Positions 10,121 through 18,366 of a DNA stretch of 64,000 nucleotides are shown here, piece after piece (the stretch's first letter is position 1; each line of letters starts with the position of its first letter). Source of the stretch: an uncultured Hyphomonas sp. (lineage in GTDB: Bacteria; Pseudomonadota; Alphaproteobacteria; Caulobacterales; Hyphomonadaceae); the NCBI RefSeq assembly GCF_963678875.1, contig NZ_OY787456.1, forward strand, positions 2,356,001 through 2,420,000, given 5' to 3'. A program made the translations under genes and the position numbers. The notes beneath the pieces were generated by a model. It did not search any database. It saw only the letters and a list, made by a program, of their open reading frames with translations, and was not told where the DNA came from.

Positions 10121-10124
10121 CAAA

Positions 10125-10133
10125 TGGGTATAC
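10125..10133. promoter_or_regulatory. TGGGTATAC element in LysR/reductase intergenic region
   Basis: The same 9-mer as at 9230-9238 in opposite orientation on the + strand, touching the LysR start codon region in the 115-base divergent gap. Candidate autoregulatory LysR site. Confidence 0.25.
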
Positions 10134-10235
10134 ATAAACGCATAGCGGATAGGCAAACATTTCCAGTCCCGGATCTGCGGTCCACCCCCTATTTCCTGTC
10201 CAGCACTTATCAGTTCGAAATCTCAGGAGGTTTTC

Positions 10236-10793
10236 ATGTCTTCGACAAAGAAAGTGGCAGTCATTGTTGGCAGTCTTCGCGCAGAATCCAAAACCCGTGC
10301 GCTGGCAAAGGCGATCATCGCTGAAGCGCCGGCTGGCCTGGAATTCGAGTTCGCCGAAATTGGCGATCTCGCCCTCTACAACGAGGATCTGGAGACAGAC
10401 ACGCCGCCTGCGCCCTGGACACGTTTCCGCAATCAGATCGGCGACGTTGACGCGGTGCTCTTCGTAACCCCGGAATACAACCGCTCCGTGCCGGCCGCCC
10501 TGAAGAATGCGATCGATGTCGGCTCACGCCCATATGGCAAGGCAGTGTTTTCCGGCAAACCCGCTGCAGTCGTGACAGCCTCCCCGGGCGGCGTCGGCGG
10601 CTTCGGCGCCAACCACCACCTGCGCCAGTCCCTCGTGTTTCTCGACATGCCGGTCCTGCAACAGCCGGAAGCCTATATCGGCGGCCTGTGGGAAATGTTT
10701 GACGACGAAGGCAACGTGAAATCAGAAGGCACACGCAAGTTCCTGGGCTCGATCGCCACAGCTTTTGCGGCTCTGATTGCGAAAAACGCCTAG
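10236..10793 (+). CDS. NADPH-dependent FMN reductase / quinone reductase
   Basis: Flavodoxin-fold protein of 185 residues. The phosphate-binding loop VGSLRAESKTR near the start binds FMN, and TPEYNRSVPAALKNAIDVGSRP and ASPGGVGGFGANHHLRQSL are the family's other two FMN loops. Members reduce quinones, azo dyes or chromate with NAD(P)H in the cytoplasm. The start is firm: AGGAGG is 5 bases upstream of ATG 10236. It is a single gene, divergent from the LysR gene, a common arrangement when the regulator controls the reductase. Confidence 0.9.
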   Translation: MSSTKKVAVIVGSLRAESKTRALAKAIIAEAPAGLEFEFAEIGDLALYNEDLETDTPPAPWTRFRNQIGDVDAVLFVTPEYNRSVPAALKNAIDVGSRPYGKAVFSGKPAAVVTASPGGVGGFGANHHLRQSLVFLDMPVLQQPEAYIGGLWEMFDDEGNVKSEGTRKFLGSIATAFAALIAKNA

Positions 10794-10812
10794 GCCTGGA
10801 ACAATGATGGCG

Positions 10813-10839
10813 GCCTGGTCTGGTCACCCCAGACCAGGC
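10813..10839. terminator. bidirectional hairpin overlapping TetR stop codon
   Basis: Perfect 11-bp stem GCCTGGTCTGG / CCAGACCAGGC with loop TCACC, between two converging genes. The loop and right arm include the stop codon and last codons of the minus-strand TetR gene. No strong T-run on either side. Confidence 0.7.
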
Positions 10840-11510
10840 GCTCTCACAATTGCGGCGATGGTCTGAACGAAATGATCCAGCACGCGGGACGTCGACCAGG
10901 TCGAGTGCGCGCGTGTTGAGTCAGCCAGACGCGTTTCCCGTGCCGACAGGACACCGCCGAGGTACGCTTCGATAAACACGATCCGCTCGGTCTGGTCGCG
11001 CTTGGGAAGATGCTTCATCCAGCCCCGAAGCAATGCGATGCACCGCTGGTATCCGGTGTTCCAGCGATCCTCGAGCGCGCTCATGAACAGATCCCTGTGC
11101 GCCATGGCGAACAGGACGACAAACCGGTTGTAGCACTCCTCCTCGCCGGGAGGCGCCAGATCGATGGATGGGAACACAAGCACCCGGATCACGTCTTCCA
11201 GCTCGGGCGGACGGCCGTTTTCTGCGAGTTCGTCCAGCGCCTGGTTGCGCCGCTCGTCGATCAGCTTGGCGCCATCGACGACGATCTGACGGATCAACTC
11301 CGCTTTTGAACCGAAATGGTAGCCGACCGCGCCGTGATTTTTTTGTCCGGCTGCAGCGGCAATTTCACGGACGGTGACGCCGTCCACGCCCCGCCCCGCA
11401 AACAGCTTCAACGCCGCGCGCTTCAGCGCATCGACGGCGTCGCTCTCGTTTTTTTCCTGCAGCCGGACCATGGGGAAGGCTTGCAATCTGATCCACTCCA
11501 CGTCAAGCAT
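10824..11510 (-). CDS. TetR family transcriptional regulator
   Basis: Regulator of about 228 residues. The helix-turn-helix is in the N-terminal part: AALKLFAGRGVDGVTVREIAAAAG, then GAVGYHFGSKAELIRQIV. I prefer ATG 11510 (TTGGA upstream); ATG 11471 is possible and has no visible ribosome binding site. The ligand-binding part is unremarkable. It is divergent from the kinase-acyl-CoA dehydrogenase-alcohol dehydrogenase genes with only 31 bases between the starts, so it very likely controls them. An imperfect inverted repeat occupies that gap. Confidence 0.85.
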   Translation of the reverse strand: MLDVEWIRLQAFPMVRLQEKNESDAVDALKRAALKLFAGRGVDGVTVREIAAAAGQKNHGAVGYHFGSKAELIRQIVVDGAKLIDERRNQALDELAENGRPPELEDVIRVLVFPSIDLAPPGEEECYNRFVVLFAMAHRDLFMSALEDRWNTGYQRCIALLRGWMKHLPKRDQTERIVFIEAYLGGVLSARETRLADSTRAHSTWSTSRVLDHFVQTIAAIVRAPGLG

Positions 11511-11511
11511 A

Positions 11512-11546
11512 TTATCCAACTGATTTAATCGGGAGGATAAGTTGGA
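11512..11546. promoter_or_regulatory. candidate TetR operator (inverted repeat)
   Basis: TTATCC (11512-11517) and GGATAA (11535-11540) form an inverted repeat, and TCCAAC (11515-11520) with GTTGGA (11541-11546) a second overlapping one. They lie exactly between the two divergent start codons. The half-sites are short, so this is a suggestion. Confidence 0.35.
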
Positions 11547-12573
11547 CGAGCCGGTAGACTTGGAGACACTGGCAGGATGGATGGACAGCCAAGGGCTGGG
11601 GAATGGCCCGATTGAGCAGGCCGAGCGCCTGGCCGGAGGCACCCAGAACATCCTTTTGAAGTTCCGACGCGCCGGACGGACTTATGTCCTGCGCCGTCCG
11701 CCCCCTGTTTTACGTGCCAATTCCAACGAGACGATGCGCCGGGAAGCACGCGTCCTGGCGGCCCTGCGCGATACGGACGTGCCACATCCGGGCCTGATTG
11801 CGGCATGTGAGGACGAAACGGTCCTCGGCGCAGCCTTCTATCTGATGGAGCCCATCGACGGGTTCAATGCCACACAAGGCTTGCCGGCCCCCTTCGCGAG
11901 TTCACCGGACCTGCGTCATCAAATGGGCCTTTCGCTCGTCGACGGGATCGCAGCGCTCGGCGCGGTCGATTATGTCGCTGTCGGGCTCACCGGCCTTGGC
12001 AAACCCGAGAACTACCTGGAACGTCAGGTCAGCCGCTGGAAGGCACAGCTCGAAAGCTATGCCGAAATCCCGGAATGGGATGGCCGCAAGGATTTGCCCG
12101 GCATCAATCGCATTGGCGACTGGCTGGACGAAAACCGTCCCTCGGGTTTCCGAGCGGGCATCATCCATGGCGACTATCATCTCGCCAATGTCATGTTCCG
12201 GTTCGATACGCCGAAACTGGCTGCCATCGTCGACTGGGAACTGACAACCATCGGCGATCCGCTGCTGGATCTTGGCTGGCTGTTGGCCACCTGGCCTGAT
12301 GAAACCGACCGGTCCGACGCCGGAACAGTCGCCGTGCAGCCCTGGGAAGGCTTCCCCACGGCGGAGGAACTGGTCGCACGCTATGCGTCCCAGTCAGACC
12401 GGGACGTTTCCGGCATTCACTGGTACGGCGTCCTCGCCTGCTACAAGCTGGGCATCATCCTGGAGGGCACCTATGCGCGTGCCTGCGCCGGCAAGGCGCC
12501 GAAGGAGACCGGCGACGATCTTCACAGACGAACCATATGGCTGCTCGAACGCGCGCTGCGCTGGATCAGCTGA
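11542..12573 (+). CDS. APH-like kinase of acyl-CoA metabolism (LvaA/ACAD10-type)
   Basis: Protein of 343 residues with a TTG start at 11542, supported by GGGAGG 5 bases upstream. The kinase core is clear: [11 protein letters not shown] (catalytic loop) followed by [20 protein letters not shown] (metal-binding Asp and following region). The family was named for aminoglycoside phosphotransferases, but this branch sits beside acyl-CoA dehydrogenases. In Pseudomonas putida levulinate catabolism LvaA phosphorylates the 4-hydroxyl of a 4-hydroxyacyl-CoA, and the kinase part of mammalian ACAD10/ACAD11 is related. The next gene is an acyl-CoA dehydrogenase 28 bases away, which supports that role. Antibiotic resistance is unlikely. 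Confidence 0.82.
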   Translation: MDEPVDLETLAGWMDSQGLGNGPIEQAERLAGGTQNILLKFRRAGRTYVLRRPPPVLRANSNETMRREARVLAALRDTDVPHPGLIAACEDETVLGAAFYLMEPIDGFNATQGLPAPFASSPDLRHQMGLSLVDGIAALGAVDYVAVGLTGLGKPENYLERQVSRWKAQLESYAEIPEWDGRKDLPGINRIGDWLDENRPSGFRAGIIHGDYHLANVMFRFDTPKLAAIVDWELTTIGDPLLDLGWLLATWPDETDRSDAGTVAVQPWEGFPTAEELVARYASQSDRDVSGIHWYGVLACYKLGIILEGTYARACAGKAPKETGDDLHRRTIWLLERALRWIS

Positions 12574-12601
12574 GTACAGACAAAACACCGGAGGAACACA
12601 G

Positions 12602-13828
12602 ATGCTGTTTGAGCATAGCCAGAAAACCAAAGACCTGATCGCACGCGTTGAGGCCTTCTTCGACAAATATGTCTACCCGACCGAAGAGGAATACCATGCC
12701 TGGGATGAAGACCCGGCGAACCTCTGGAAACGTTGGCCGGGCATCGACAAGATCAAGGAACACGCAAAGGCCGAAGGCCTGTGGAACCTGTTCCTGCCGG
12801 AAGAATATGGCGAGTACAGTGCTGGCCTGACCAATATGGAATATGCGCCGCTGGCAGAGATCATGGGCCGCGTGCCGCATTCTTCCGAATTCTTCAACTG
12901 CTCGGCGCCCGACACAGGCAATATGGAAGTGCTGGCGAAGTATGGCTCGCCTGCACAGAAGGAAAAGTGGCTGAAGCCCCTGCTCGCCGGCGATATCCGC
13001 TCCGCTTACGTGATGACCGAGCCGCAGGTTGCGTCCTCCGATGCGACCAATCTGGAACTCACCATCCTTCCGGATGGCGACGACTATGTCATCAACGGCC
13101 GCAAGTGGTGGATCTCCGGGGCGATGAACCCGAACTGCAAGATCTGGATCGTCATGGGCAAGACACTGCTCGACAATCCGCGCCACCAACAGCATTCTCA
13201 GATCCTGGTTGAACCGGACACGCCCGGCATCACCATCGTGCGCCACCTGACCGTGTTCGGTTCAAAGAACTCACCGGGCGGCGAATGTGAACTGCGCTTC
13301 GAGAATGTCCGTGTTCCGAAGGAAAACATGATCCTCGGCGAAGGCCGCGGGTTTGAGATTGCGCAGGGCCGCCTCGGCCCGGGCCGTATCCATCACTGCA
13401 TGCGCTCTATCGGACAGGCACAGCGCGCGCTGGAAATCATGTCCCGCCGCGTCGAGAATCGCGTCGCCTTCGGCAAGAAGCTCGCCGACCAGAGCTCCAT
13501 CCGCCAGGACATCGCGCGCAGCTTCTGCGACATCGAGATGGCCCGCCTTCTCACGCTCAAGGCGGCTGACGCAATGGACCGCTTCGGCAACAAGGACGCC
13601 AAGGACCTGATCGCCGCCATCAAGGTGGTCGCACCGCAAATGGCCCAGACCGTTTGCGACCGCGCCATCCAGGCTCATGGCGGCATGGGCGTCAGCGACG
13701 ACACGCCGGTTGCGCGCTTCTTCACGCTGAACCGCTTCCTGCGCATCGCCGACGGCCCGGACGAGGTTCACATGTCCCAGCTCGGCAAGCTGAAGATCCG
13801 CGAATATAACGCCATGCCGGTTCGCTGA
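12602..13828 (+). CDS. acyl-CoA dehydrogenase (LvaC/ACAD11-like)
   Basis: Protein of 408 residues; ATG 12602 has GGAGG upstream at proper spacing, although the frame stays open further 5'. Family features are present in order: the helical N-terminal domain, the FAD-contacting [26 protein letters not shown], the C-terminal [18 protein letters not shown] and the terminal [14 protein letters not shown] and IADGPDEVH. It is a soluble FAD enzyme of acyl-CoA oxidation. Pairing with the upstream kinase suggests it handles 4-phosphooxy-acyl-CoA as LvaC does. A zinc alcohol dehydrogenase gene follows after 19 bases. Confidence 0.9.
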   Translation: MLFEHSQKTKDLIARVEAFFDKYVYPTEEEYHAWDEDPANLWKRWPGIDKIKEHAKAEGLWNLFLPEEYGEYSAGLTNMEYAPLAEIMGRVPHSSEFFNCSAPDTGNMEVLAKYGSPAQKEKWLKPLLAGDIRSAYVMTEPQVASSDATNLELTILPDGDDYVINGRKWWISGAMNPNCKIWIVMGKTLLDNPRHQQHSQILVEPDTPGITIVRHLTVFGSKNSPGGECELRFENVRVPKENMILGEGRGFEIAQGRLGPGRIHHCMRSIGQAQRALEIMSRRVENRVAFGKKLADQSSIRQDIARSFCDIEMARLLTLKAADAMDRFGNKDAKDLIAAIKVVAPQMAQTVCDRAIQAHGGMGVSDDTPVARFFTLNRFLRIADGPDEVHMSQLGKLKIREYNAMPVR

Positions 13829-13847
13829 ACCCGGGAGGACACGCATC

Positions 13848-14885
13848 ATGAAAGCACTCGTCTATCGCGGACCCAAAGATATTGGCTTTGAGTCCATGCC
13901 TGACCCGGTCATCGAAGATGATCGCGACGCGATCATCAAGGTCGATAAATGCTCCATCTGTGGCAGCGACCTGCATATCTATCACGGGGAAACTTTCTCT
14001 GAGGATGTCGGATACTGCGTCGGCCACGAGGCCGTTGGCGAAGTGGTCGAGATCGGCCGCTCCGTCCGCCAGCTGAAGGTTGGAGACAAGGTCATGATCT
14101 CGGCAGCGGTCGGATGCGGCCAGTGCCGCTCCTGCCTGGCTGGCAATGTCGTCAATTGCGAGACGAATTCCGGCCGCTGCTATGGCCTTTCCAGCGCGTT
14201 GCAGGGCTGTCAGGCCGAAGGCGTCCGCGTGCCCGCAGCTGACTTCAATGCCGCGCTCATTCCGGAAGGTGTCACGGCGGAGCAAGCGCTGATGCTGACA
14301 GACGCGCTGGCGACCGCCTGGTTCGGCGCCCGTAATGCCGATATCGCCAATGGCGCCACAGTTGCTGTGGTCGGGCTCGGCCCCATCGGCCTGATGGCCG
14401 CGGAAGGCGCCCTCGCCATGGGCGCCGCACGCGTGTTCGGGATCGACCTGGTCGAAGAGCGCCGCGCCATGGGGCGCGCCATCGGGCTGGAAACGCCGGA
14501 CCCGGCCGAGGCCAGAGAATATATCCGTGAGGTCACTCATGGCCGTATGTGCGATAGTGTGATCGAGGCGGTGGGGCATTCCGCGACGATCCGTGCGGCG
14601 CTCGGGCTGGCCGGGCGCCGCGGAACGGTGTCAGTCATCGGGGTGAACCAGGACCGCTCCATGGACTTCCCGATGGCGAAGGCGTTCGCGATGGGGCTGA
14701 CCTTCCGGATCGGAACGTGCTCCGTTCCGCAAGAGTGGCCGGAACTCGTGCCTCTGATCCAGTCCGGCCGGATCAAGCCAGAACGCTATATCAGCCACAC
14801 GCTCGACCTGTCGGAAGGCGCGCACGCCTACGACTTGTTCGACCGCCGGGCTGAAGGCGCGATGAAAATGGTTCTGGATATCTGA
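13848..14885 (+). CDS. zinc-dependent medium-chain alcohol dehydrogenase
   Basis: Protein of 345 residues with GGGAGG before ATG 13848. Catalytic zinc ligands are visible in SICGSDLHIYHG and GHEAVGEV; the structural zinc site is the four-cysteine segment CGQCRSCLAGNVVNC. The Rossmann fold reads VAVVGLGPIGLMAAEGALAMG with the acidic end FGID, which indicates NAD(H). It is the third gene of the TetR-controlled unit. It may oxidise a secondary alcohol to feed, or follow, the acyl-CoA steps. The exact substrate is not evident. Confidence 0.88.
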   Translation: MKALVYRGPKDIGFESMPDPVIEDDRDAIIKVDKCSICGSDLHIYHGETFSEDVGYCVGHEAVGEVVEIGRSVRQLKVGDKVMISAAVGCGQCRSCLAGNVVNCETNSGRCYGLSSALQGCQAEGVRVPAADFNAALIPEGVTAEQALMLTDALATAWFGARNADIANGATVAVVGLGPIGLMAAEGALAMGAARVFGIDLVEERRAMGRAIGLETPDPAEAREYIREVTHGRMCDSVIEAVGHSATIRAALGLAGRRGTVSVIGVNQDRSMDFPMAKAFAMGLTFRIGTCSVPQEWPELVPLIQSGRIKPERYISHTLDLSEGAHAYDLFDRRAEGAMKMVLDI

Positions 14886-14944
14886 TTGGGTTCAGCCGCG
14901 GCTTCGGAAGCTGGCTCCACACGTGAGACCTGATCTCGTGACCT

Positions 14945-14986
14945 GCCCCAAGATGATGGGGGCGGTCGTTGCGTGAGTCAGCAACG
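14945..14986 (+). other. two tandem hairpins upstream of cobT
   Basis: GCCCC (14945-14949) pairs with GGGGC (14959-14963), and CGTTGC (14967-14972) with GCAACG (14981-14986). They lie between the alcohol dehydrogenase stop and cobT. They may end the upstream transcript or structure the cobT leader. The conserved B12-riboswitch boxes are absent here. Confidence 0.35.
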
Positions 14987-15060
14987 CTCGGGATATGGTG
15001 AATGGGTCTCTGGCACAGCGGGGAGCCTTCCCAACAATTCGTTTTTTGATATCAGGCGGG

Positions 15061-16074
15061 ATGAACTCCGCTCTGCCCCCCTTCGAAATCGCCCTGCAAA
15101 AAGCAATCGATACCAAGACCAAGCCCGTCGGCGCGCTTGGCCGGATAGAAATGCTGGCGGCGAGGATCGCCAGAATTCAAAAGACATTGTCACCCGTTGC
15201 GCAGACCTGCCGCCTGACCATCTTTGCTGCCGACCACGGCATCGCACGCGCTGGTGTTTCTGCGTACCCGCAAGAAGTCACACGCCAGATGGTGCTGAAC
15301 TTCCTGTCCGGCGGCGCGGCGGCGAACGTGTTCGCGCGGTCCGTCGGCGCGGACATACAGATTGTAGACAGCGGCATATCCGGCGAACCGATTTCGAATG
15401 CAGCGCTCGTCTCGCGGCGCATCGGACCGGGGACTGAAAATTCGCTGGTCGGCCCCGCGATGACAGATGAAATGGCCGAGCGTGCGATCGGCGCAGGCGC
15501 CGAACTTGAGACAATGGCCCCGCATCACATTGCCTGTTTCGGTGAGATGGGCATTGGCAACACATCGTCCGCAAGCCTCGTCGGTGCGAAACTGCTCGGG
15601 GTACCGGTCGATATCCTGGTGGGACGGGGAACCGGCCTTGATGATGACGGGATGGCGCACAAGAAAGCCCTGCTCTGCGAAGCGGCCGAGAGGACAACGC
15701 TCCAGCTGGACGCAAGAACGGCACTTGCAGAATATGGCGGGTTCGAAATCGCAATGATGGCCGGTGCCATGTGCGGCGCCGCAGACGCCGGCAAGATCGT
15801 CATAGTCGACGGCTATATCGCCAGCGTCGCAGCGCTTTGCGCACGCGCCCTGAAAGCGGAAGCCGCCGACAATTTCGTCTTCGCACACCGCTCTGCCGAA
15901 GCTGGGCACAACCGAATTCTTGAAGCCCTGGGTGCTGCCCCCTTGCTCGACCTGAACATGCGCCTTGGTGAAGGGACCGGCGCCCTGCTCGCCGTACCGC
16001 TCGTGCGGGCCGCGGCGGACATGCTGCGGGATATGGCGAGTTTCGAAAGCGCAGGCGTGAGCACCTCTGAATGA
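15061..16074 (+). CDS. cobT: nicotinate-nucleotide:dimethylbenzimidazole phosphoribosyltransferase
   Basis: CobT makes alpha-ribazole phosphate, the lower ligand of cobalamin, from nicotinate mononucleotide and dimethylbenzimidazole. I place the start at ATG 15061 (337 residues), as MNSALPPFEIALQ aligns with family N-termini; the frame continues to 14995. Characteristic stretches are TKPVGALGRIE, FAADHGIA, GEMGIGNTSSASLV, GRGTGLDDDGMAHK and near the end MRLGEGTGALLA, which holds the catalytic Glu of the family. It is first in a tightly packed run with cobS, cobC and cobO. Confidence 0.93.
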   Translation: MNSALPPFEIALQKAIDTKTKPVGALGRIEMLAARIARIQKTLSPVAQTCRLTIFAADHGIARAGVSAYPQEVTRQMVLNFLSGGAAANVFARSVGADIQIVDSGISGEPISNAALVSRRIGPGTENSLVGPAMTDEMAERAIGAGAELETMAPHHIACFGEMGIGNTSSASLVGAKLLGVPVDILVGRGTGLDDDGMAHKKALLCEAAERTTLQLDARTALAEYGGFEIAMMAGAMCGAADAGKIVIVDGYIASVAALCARALKAEAADNFVFAHRSAEAGHNRILEALGAAPLLDLNMRLGEGTGALLAVPLVRAAADMLRDMASFESAGVSTSE

Positions 16075-16829
16075 ACAATGAACTGGCCAAACTTCTGCTG
16101 GCAATTCAATTCCTGACGCGCCTACCCGTGCCAGGTATCTTCCGTTACACAGAAACTCGCATGGCCGGTTCAACAGCCTATTATCCTCTCGTCGGGATTC
16201 TGATCGGCAGCCTCATCGCCGCAGTGTTCTGGATATCGACGCTTATTTTCCCCCACACAGTCAGCGTGATACTCGCAATCATCGCCGGGTTGCTGGTTAC
16301 TGGCGCTTTCCATGAAGATGGTCTGGCAGACACATTCGACGGTATCGGCGGTGGAATGACCGTCGAAAAGTCTCTCGAAATTATGAAGGACAGCCGGTTG
16401 GGCACCTATGGTGCAGCCGCATTGGGGCTCGCGCTTGCACTAAAGGCAACCGCGCTTGTGTCTCTACCCGCCACTGTGCTTTTGATTGCATTTCCAGCAG
16501 CACACGGACTTTCCCGATTGTCCAGCGTCATTACGATTGCAACGAGCAAGTATGTTCGTGGCGAAGGCAAAAGCAAACCAGTCGCGACGGGTGCCTCACC
16601 CGCAACACTTGCGATCGCCTGCCTGACAGGCGCCGCGATCGGTCTCGCCTTGTTTGGTTTACTGCCACTCGCCCCTTTTCTGGGTGGCATCGCAGGGCTC
16701 TGCACTGGTCATATCCTGATGCGGTGCTTCTTCGAATTCAAGCTGAAGGGGTACACCGGCGACACGCTCGGCGCGGTCCAACAGGCCAGCGAAATCGGCT
16801 TCTATCTTGGTGTACTGGCATGCCCGTAA
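16071..16829 (+). CDS. cobS: adenosylcobinamide-GDP ribazoletransferase (cobalamin synthase)
   Basis: CobS joins adenosylcobinamide-GDP with alpha-ribazole (phosphate) in the inner membrane. The 252-residue protein is polytopic and shows the family motif GAFHEDGLADTFDGIGGG, with the metal-binding acidic residues, followed by MKDSRLGTYGAAALG. ATG 16071 overlaps the cobT stop by 4 bases, which indicates coupling. Length and hydrophobicity are typical. Confidence 0.94.
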   Translation: MNNELAKLLLAIQFLTRLPVPGIFRYTETRMAGSTAYYPLVGILIGSLIAAVFWISTLIFPHTVSVILAIIAGLLVTGAFHEDGLADTFDGIGGGMTVEKSLEIMKDSRLGTYGAAALGLALALKATALVSLPATVLLIAFPAAHGLSRLSSVITIATSKYVRGEGKSKPVATGASPATLAIACLTGAAIGLALFGLLPLAPFLGGIAGLCTGHILMRCFFEFKLKGYTGDTLGAVQQASEIGFYLGVLACP

Positions 16830-17359
16830 CGCTGCTGCGTCATACCACGCCGGCCATCGCCGCTGGCGTCTGCTATGGCATCAGCGATCTTGATGTTGCC
16901 GACACCTTTAAGGATGAAGCTCAGCTGGCGCTGGAAAATTTGCCGCCTATTGACCGCGTTGTTTCCAGTCCTCTTCTTCGCTGCCAGCGCCTCGCCAATC
17001 ATATTGCGGCGGCACGACAACTTCCGGTCTCGACCGACCCGCGGTTGCGTGAAATGGACTTCGGCACCTGGGAACGCAGGGCCTGGATCGACATTCCGCG
17101 GGCCGAGCTTGACCTTTGGGCAACAGACTTTCTCCACGCCCGCCCACATGGTGGAGAAAGCGTCGCGATGCTCACAGCGCGAACACGGGAAGCCATTGCT
17201 GATTTCGAAGACGCGCAAGATCACGCCTTGATTGTCACGCACGCAGGCGTCATCAAGGCTGCTCTGGCAGTTGGCGACACCGCTGCCGCCTATGCCGCAA
17301 CAATCAGTTTTGGCGGCTTTGTCACCCTGATCCCACCTATTGAGAGAAACCAGGCATGA
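16820..17359 (+). CDS. cobC: alpha-ribazole phosphatase / histidine phosphatase
   Basis: Histidine-phosphatase-superfamily protein of 179 residues from ATG 16820. It has the N-terminal phosphohistidine motif LLRHTTPA, the RCQRLANHIA stretch, REMDFGTWERRAW and the second His in VTHAGVIKAAL. CobC removes the 5'-phosphate from alpha-ribazole phosphate or cobalamin phosphate in the lower-loop pathway. Its start lies inside the last 10 bases of cobS and its end overlaps cobO by 4 bases, so its place in the operon is firm. Note that cobC names an unrelated aminotransferase in aerobic-pathway nomenclature. Confidence 0.88.
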   Translation: MPVTLLRHTTPAIAAGVCYGISDLDVADTFKDEAQLALENLPPIDRVVSSPLLRCQRLANHIAAARQLPVSTDPRLREMDFGTWERRAWIDIPRAELDLWATDFLHARPHGGESVAMLTARTREAIADFEDAQDHALIVTHAGVIKAALAVGDTAAAYAATISFGGFVTLIPPIERNQA

Positions 17360-17958
17360 GCTCAGATCAAACGCACACGGAAAAGATGAAAGCCTTGCAG
17401 GCAGAGCAGAAGAAAAAGACATCCGAGGCGCGGGATCCCGGCCGGGGTCTGGTGCTCGTTCACACAGGAAATGGCAAAGGCAAGTCAAGTTCAGCCTTTG
17501 GCGTGATCATTCGTGCGCTCGGCTGGGGACACAAGGTCGGCATCGTTCAGTTCATCAAGGGAAAGTGGATCACGGGCGAACGTCAGTTCTTCACGAAGTT
17601 CTCTGACCAGATCGACTGGCACACAATGGGAGAAGGTTTCACCTGGGACACCCAGGATCGTGCGCGGGATATCGCCGCGGCGGAAGCGGCCTTCAACCGC
17701 GCGCGTGAGATGATGGAAAGTGGCGATTATGATCTTGTTGTGCTCGATGAGATCAATATCGCCCTACGGTATGACTATCTCGATATTCAGTCTGTACTCG
17801 AGGGACTAAAAGCCCGGTCCAGTCGCACCAGCGTGATCCTGACAGGCCGCGACGCAAAACAAGAACTTTGCGACTACGCGGATCTGGTCAGCGAGATGTG
17901 CGAAATCAAGCATCCCTTCAAAGCCGGGATCAAAGCCCAACGCGGAATTGATTTCTAA
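17356..17958 (+). CDS. cobO: cob(I)yrinic acid a,c-diamide adenosyltransferase
   Basis: CobO (CobA/BtuR type) transfers the adenosyl group of ATP to cob(I)alamin or its precursors. The protein has 200 residues, with P-loop GNGKGKSSSAFG near residue 40, IVQFIKGKW, and VLDEINIALRYDYL. The C-terminus KHPFKAGIKAQRGIDF is highly typical. It starts in a 4-base overlap with cobC and ends the first B12 sub-operon; the B12 riboswitch begins about 70 bases downstream. Confidence 0.95.
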   Translation: MSSDQTHTEKMKALQAEQKKKTSEARDPGRGLVLVHTGNGKGKSSSAFGVIIRALGWGHKVGIVQFIKGKWITGERQFFTKFSDQIDWHTMGEGFTWDTQDRARDIAAAEAAFNRAREMMESGDYDLVVLDEINIALRYDYLDIQSVLEGLKARSSRTSVILTGRDAKQELCDYADLVSEMCEIKHPFKAGIKAQRGIDF

Positions 17959-17991
17959 TCGTTGCCTTAACGTCAGCCAGCGCAACGCCTA

Positions 17992-18021
17992 TTGACAGGC
18001 TTTCGCAACTGCAACAACTAA
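17992..18021 (+). promoter_or_regulatory. possible promoter ahead of the B12 riboswitch
   Basis: TTGACA at 17992-17997 is a perfect -35 hexamer. The -10 position is poor (CAACTA or AACTAA at 17-18 bases spacing). It would place transcription start a few bases before the riboswitch. Confidence 0.35.
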
Positions 18022-18027
18022 CGCCTC

Positions 18028-18190
18028 AGATGGTGCCCCTTAAAAAGGGCCTAGAGGGAAGCCGGTGTAAATCCGGCGCTGTACCCGCAACTGTCAGCCA
18101 GGAGCTGATGGCCATGAAGTCACTGGAACCTTCGGGTTCTGGGAAGGCGGCCTGAAGCATTGATCGGCGAGCCAGGAGACCTGCCATCGC
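18028..18190 (+). ncRNA. adenosylcobalamin (B12) riboswitch
   Basis: Nearly all conserved boxes are present in order: GGTGCCCC near 18032, AGAGGGAAGCCGGTGTAAAT from 18053, TACCCGCAACTGTCAGCCAG around 18082-18101, GTCACTGG at 18119, GGGAAGG at 18141 and AGCCAGGAGACCTGCC ending near 18184. It controls the downstream btuB gene and probably the btuF-btuC-btuD-cobQ-cbiB unit by B12-dependent repression. The region 18185-18366 serves as expression platform. Confidence 0.97.
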
Positions 18191-18366
18191 GTCGTTCGTC
18201 CGGAGGCCGGGAATAGTTCTCAGCGGGCGGGAAGGCTGATGCCTCTCCTTTTGTAACGACATTCGAAAACCGGCCTGGCCGCCCGCATGGCTTTTTCCAT
18301 GTGGCCAACATTTGTCGTTATCAGCACCTGTCTTCCGGGCGGCGGGGTGCCATGAGGGGTTAACCC
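18191..18366 (+). promoter_or_regulatory. riboswitch expression platform
   Basis: The stretch between aptamer and btuB can fold in several ways. TAACGACA (18254-18261) pairs with TGTCGTTA (18313-18320); inside it CATGG (18286-18290) pairs with CCATG (18297-18301). GCCGCCCG near 18279 can instead pair with CGGGCGGC near 18336. The ribosome binding site GAGGGG is part of the palindrome GGGTTAACCC (18357-18366), which abuts the ATG. No U-run terminator is seen, so control at translation initiation is more likely. Confidence 0.55.

Noticed and set aside
11542..12573. Aminoglycoside resistance kinase
   Set aside because: Although the fold is that of aminoglycoside phosphotransferases, the adjacent acyl-CoA dehydrogenase and the branch motifs point to acyl-CoA metabolism.
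14886..15060. Possible second B12 riboswitch before cobT
   Set aside because: The conserved boxes (GGTGCC, GGGAA, CCGCAACTGT, CCAGGAGACC) are missing on both strands.
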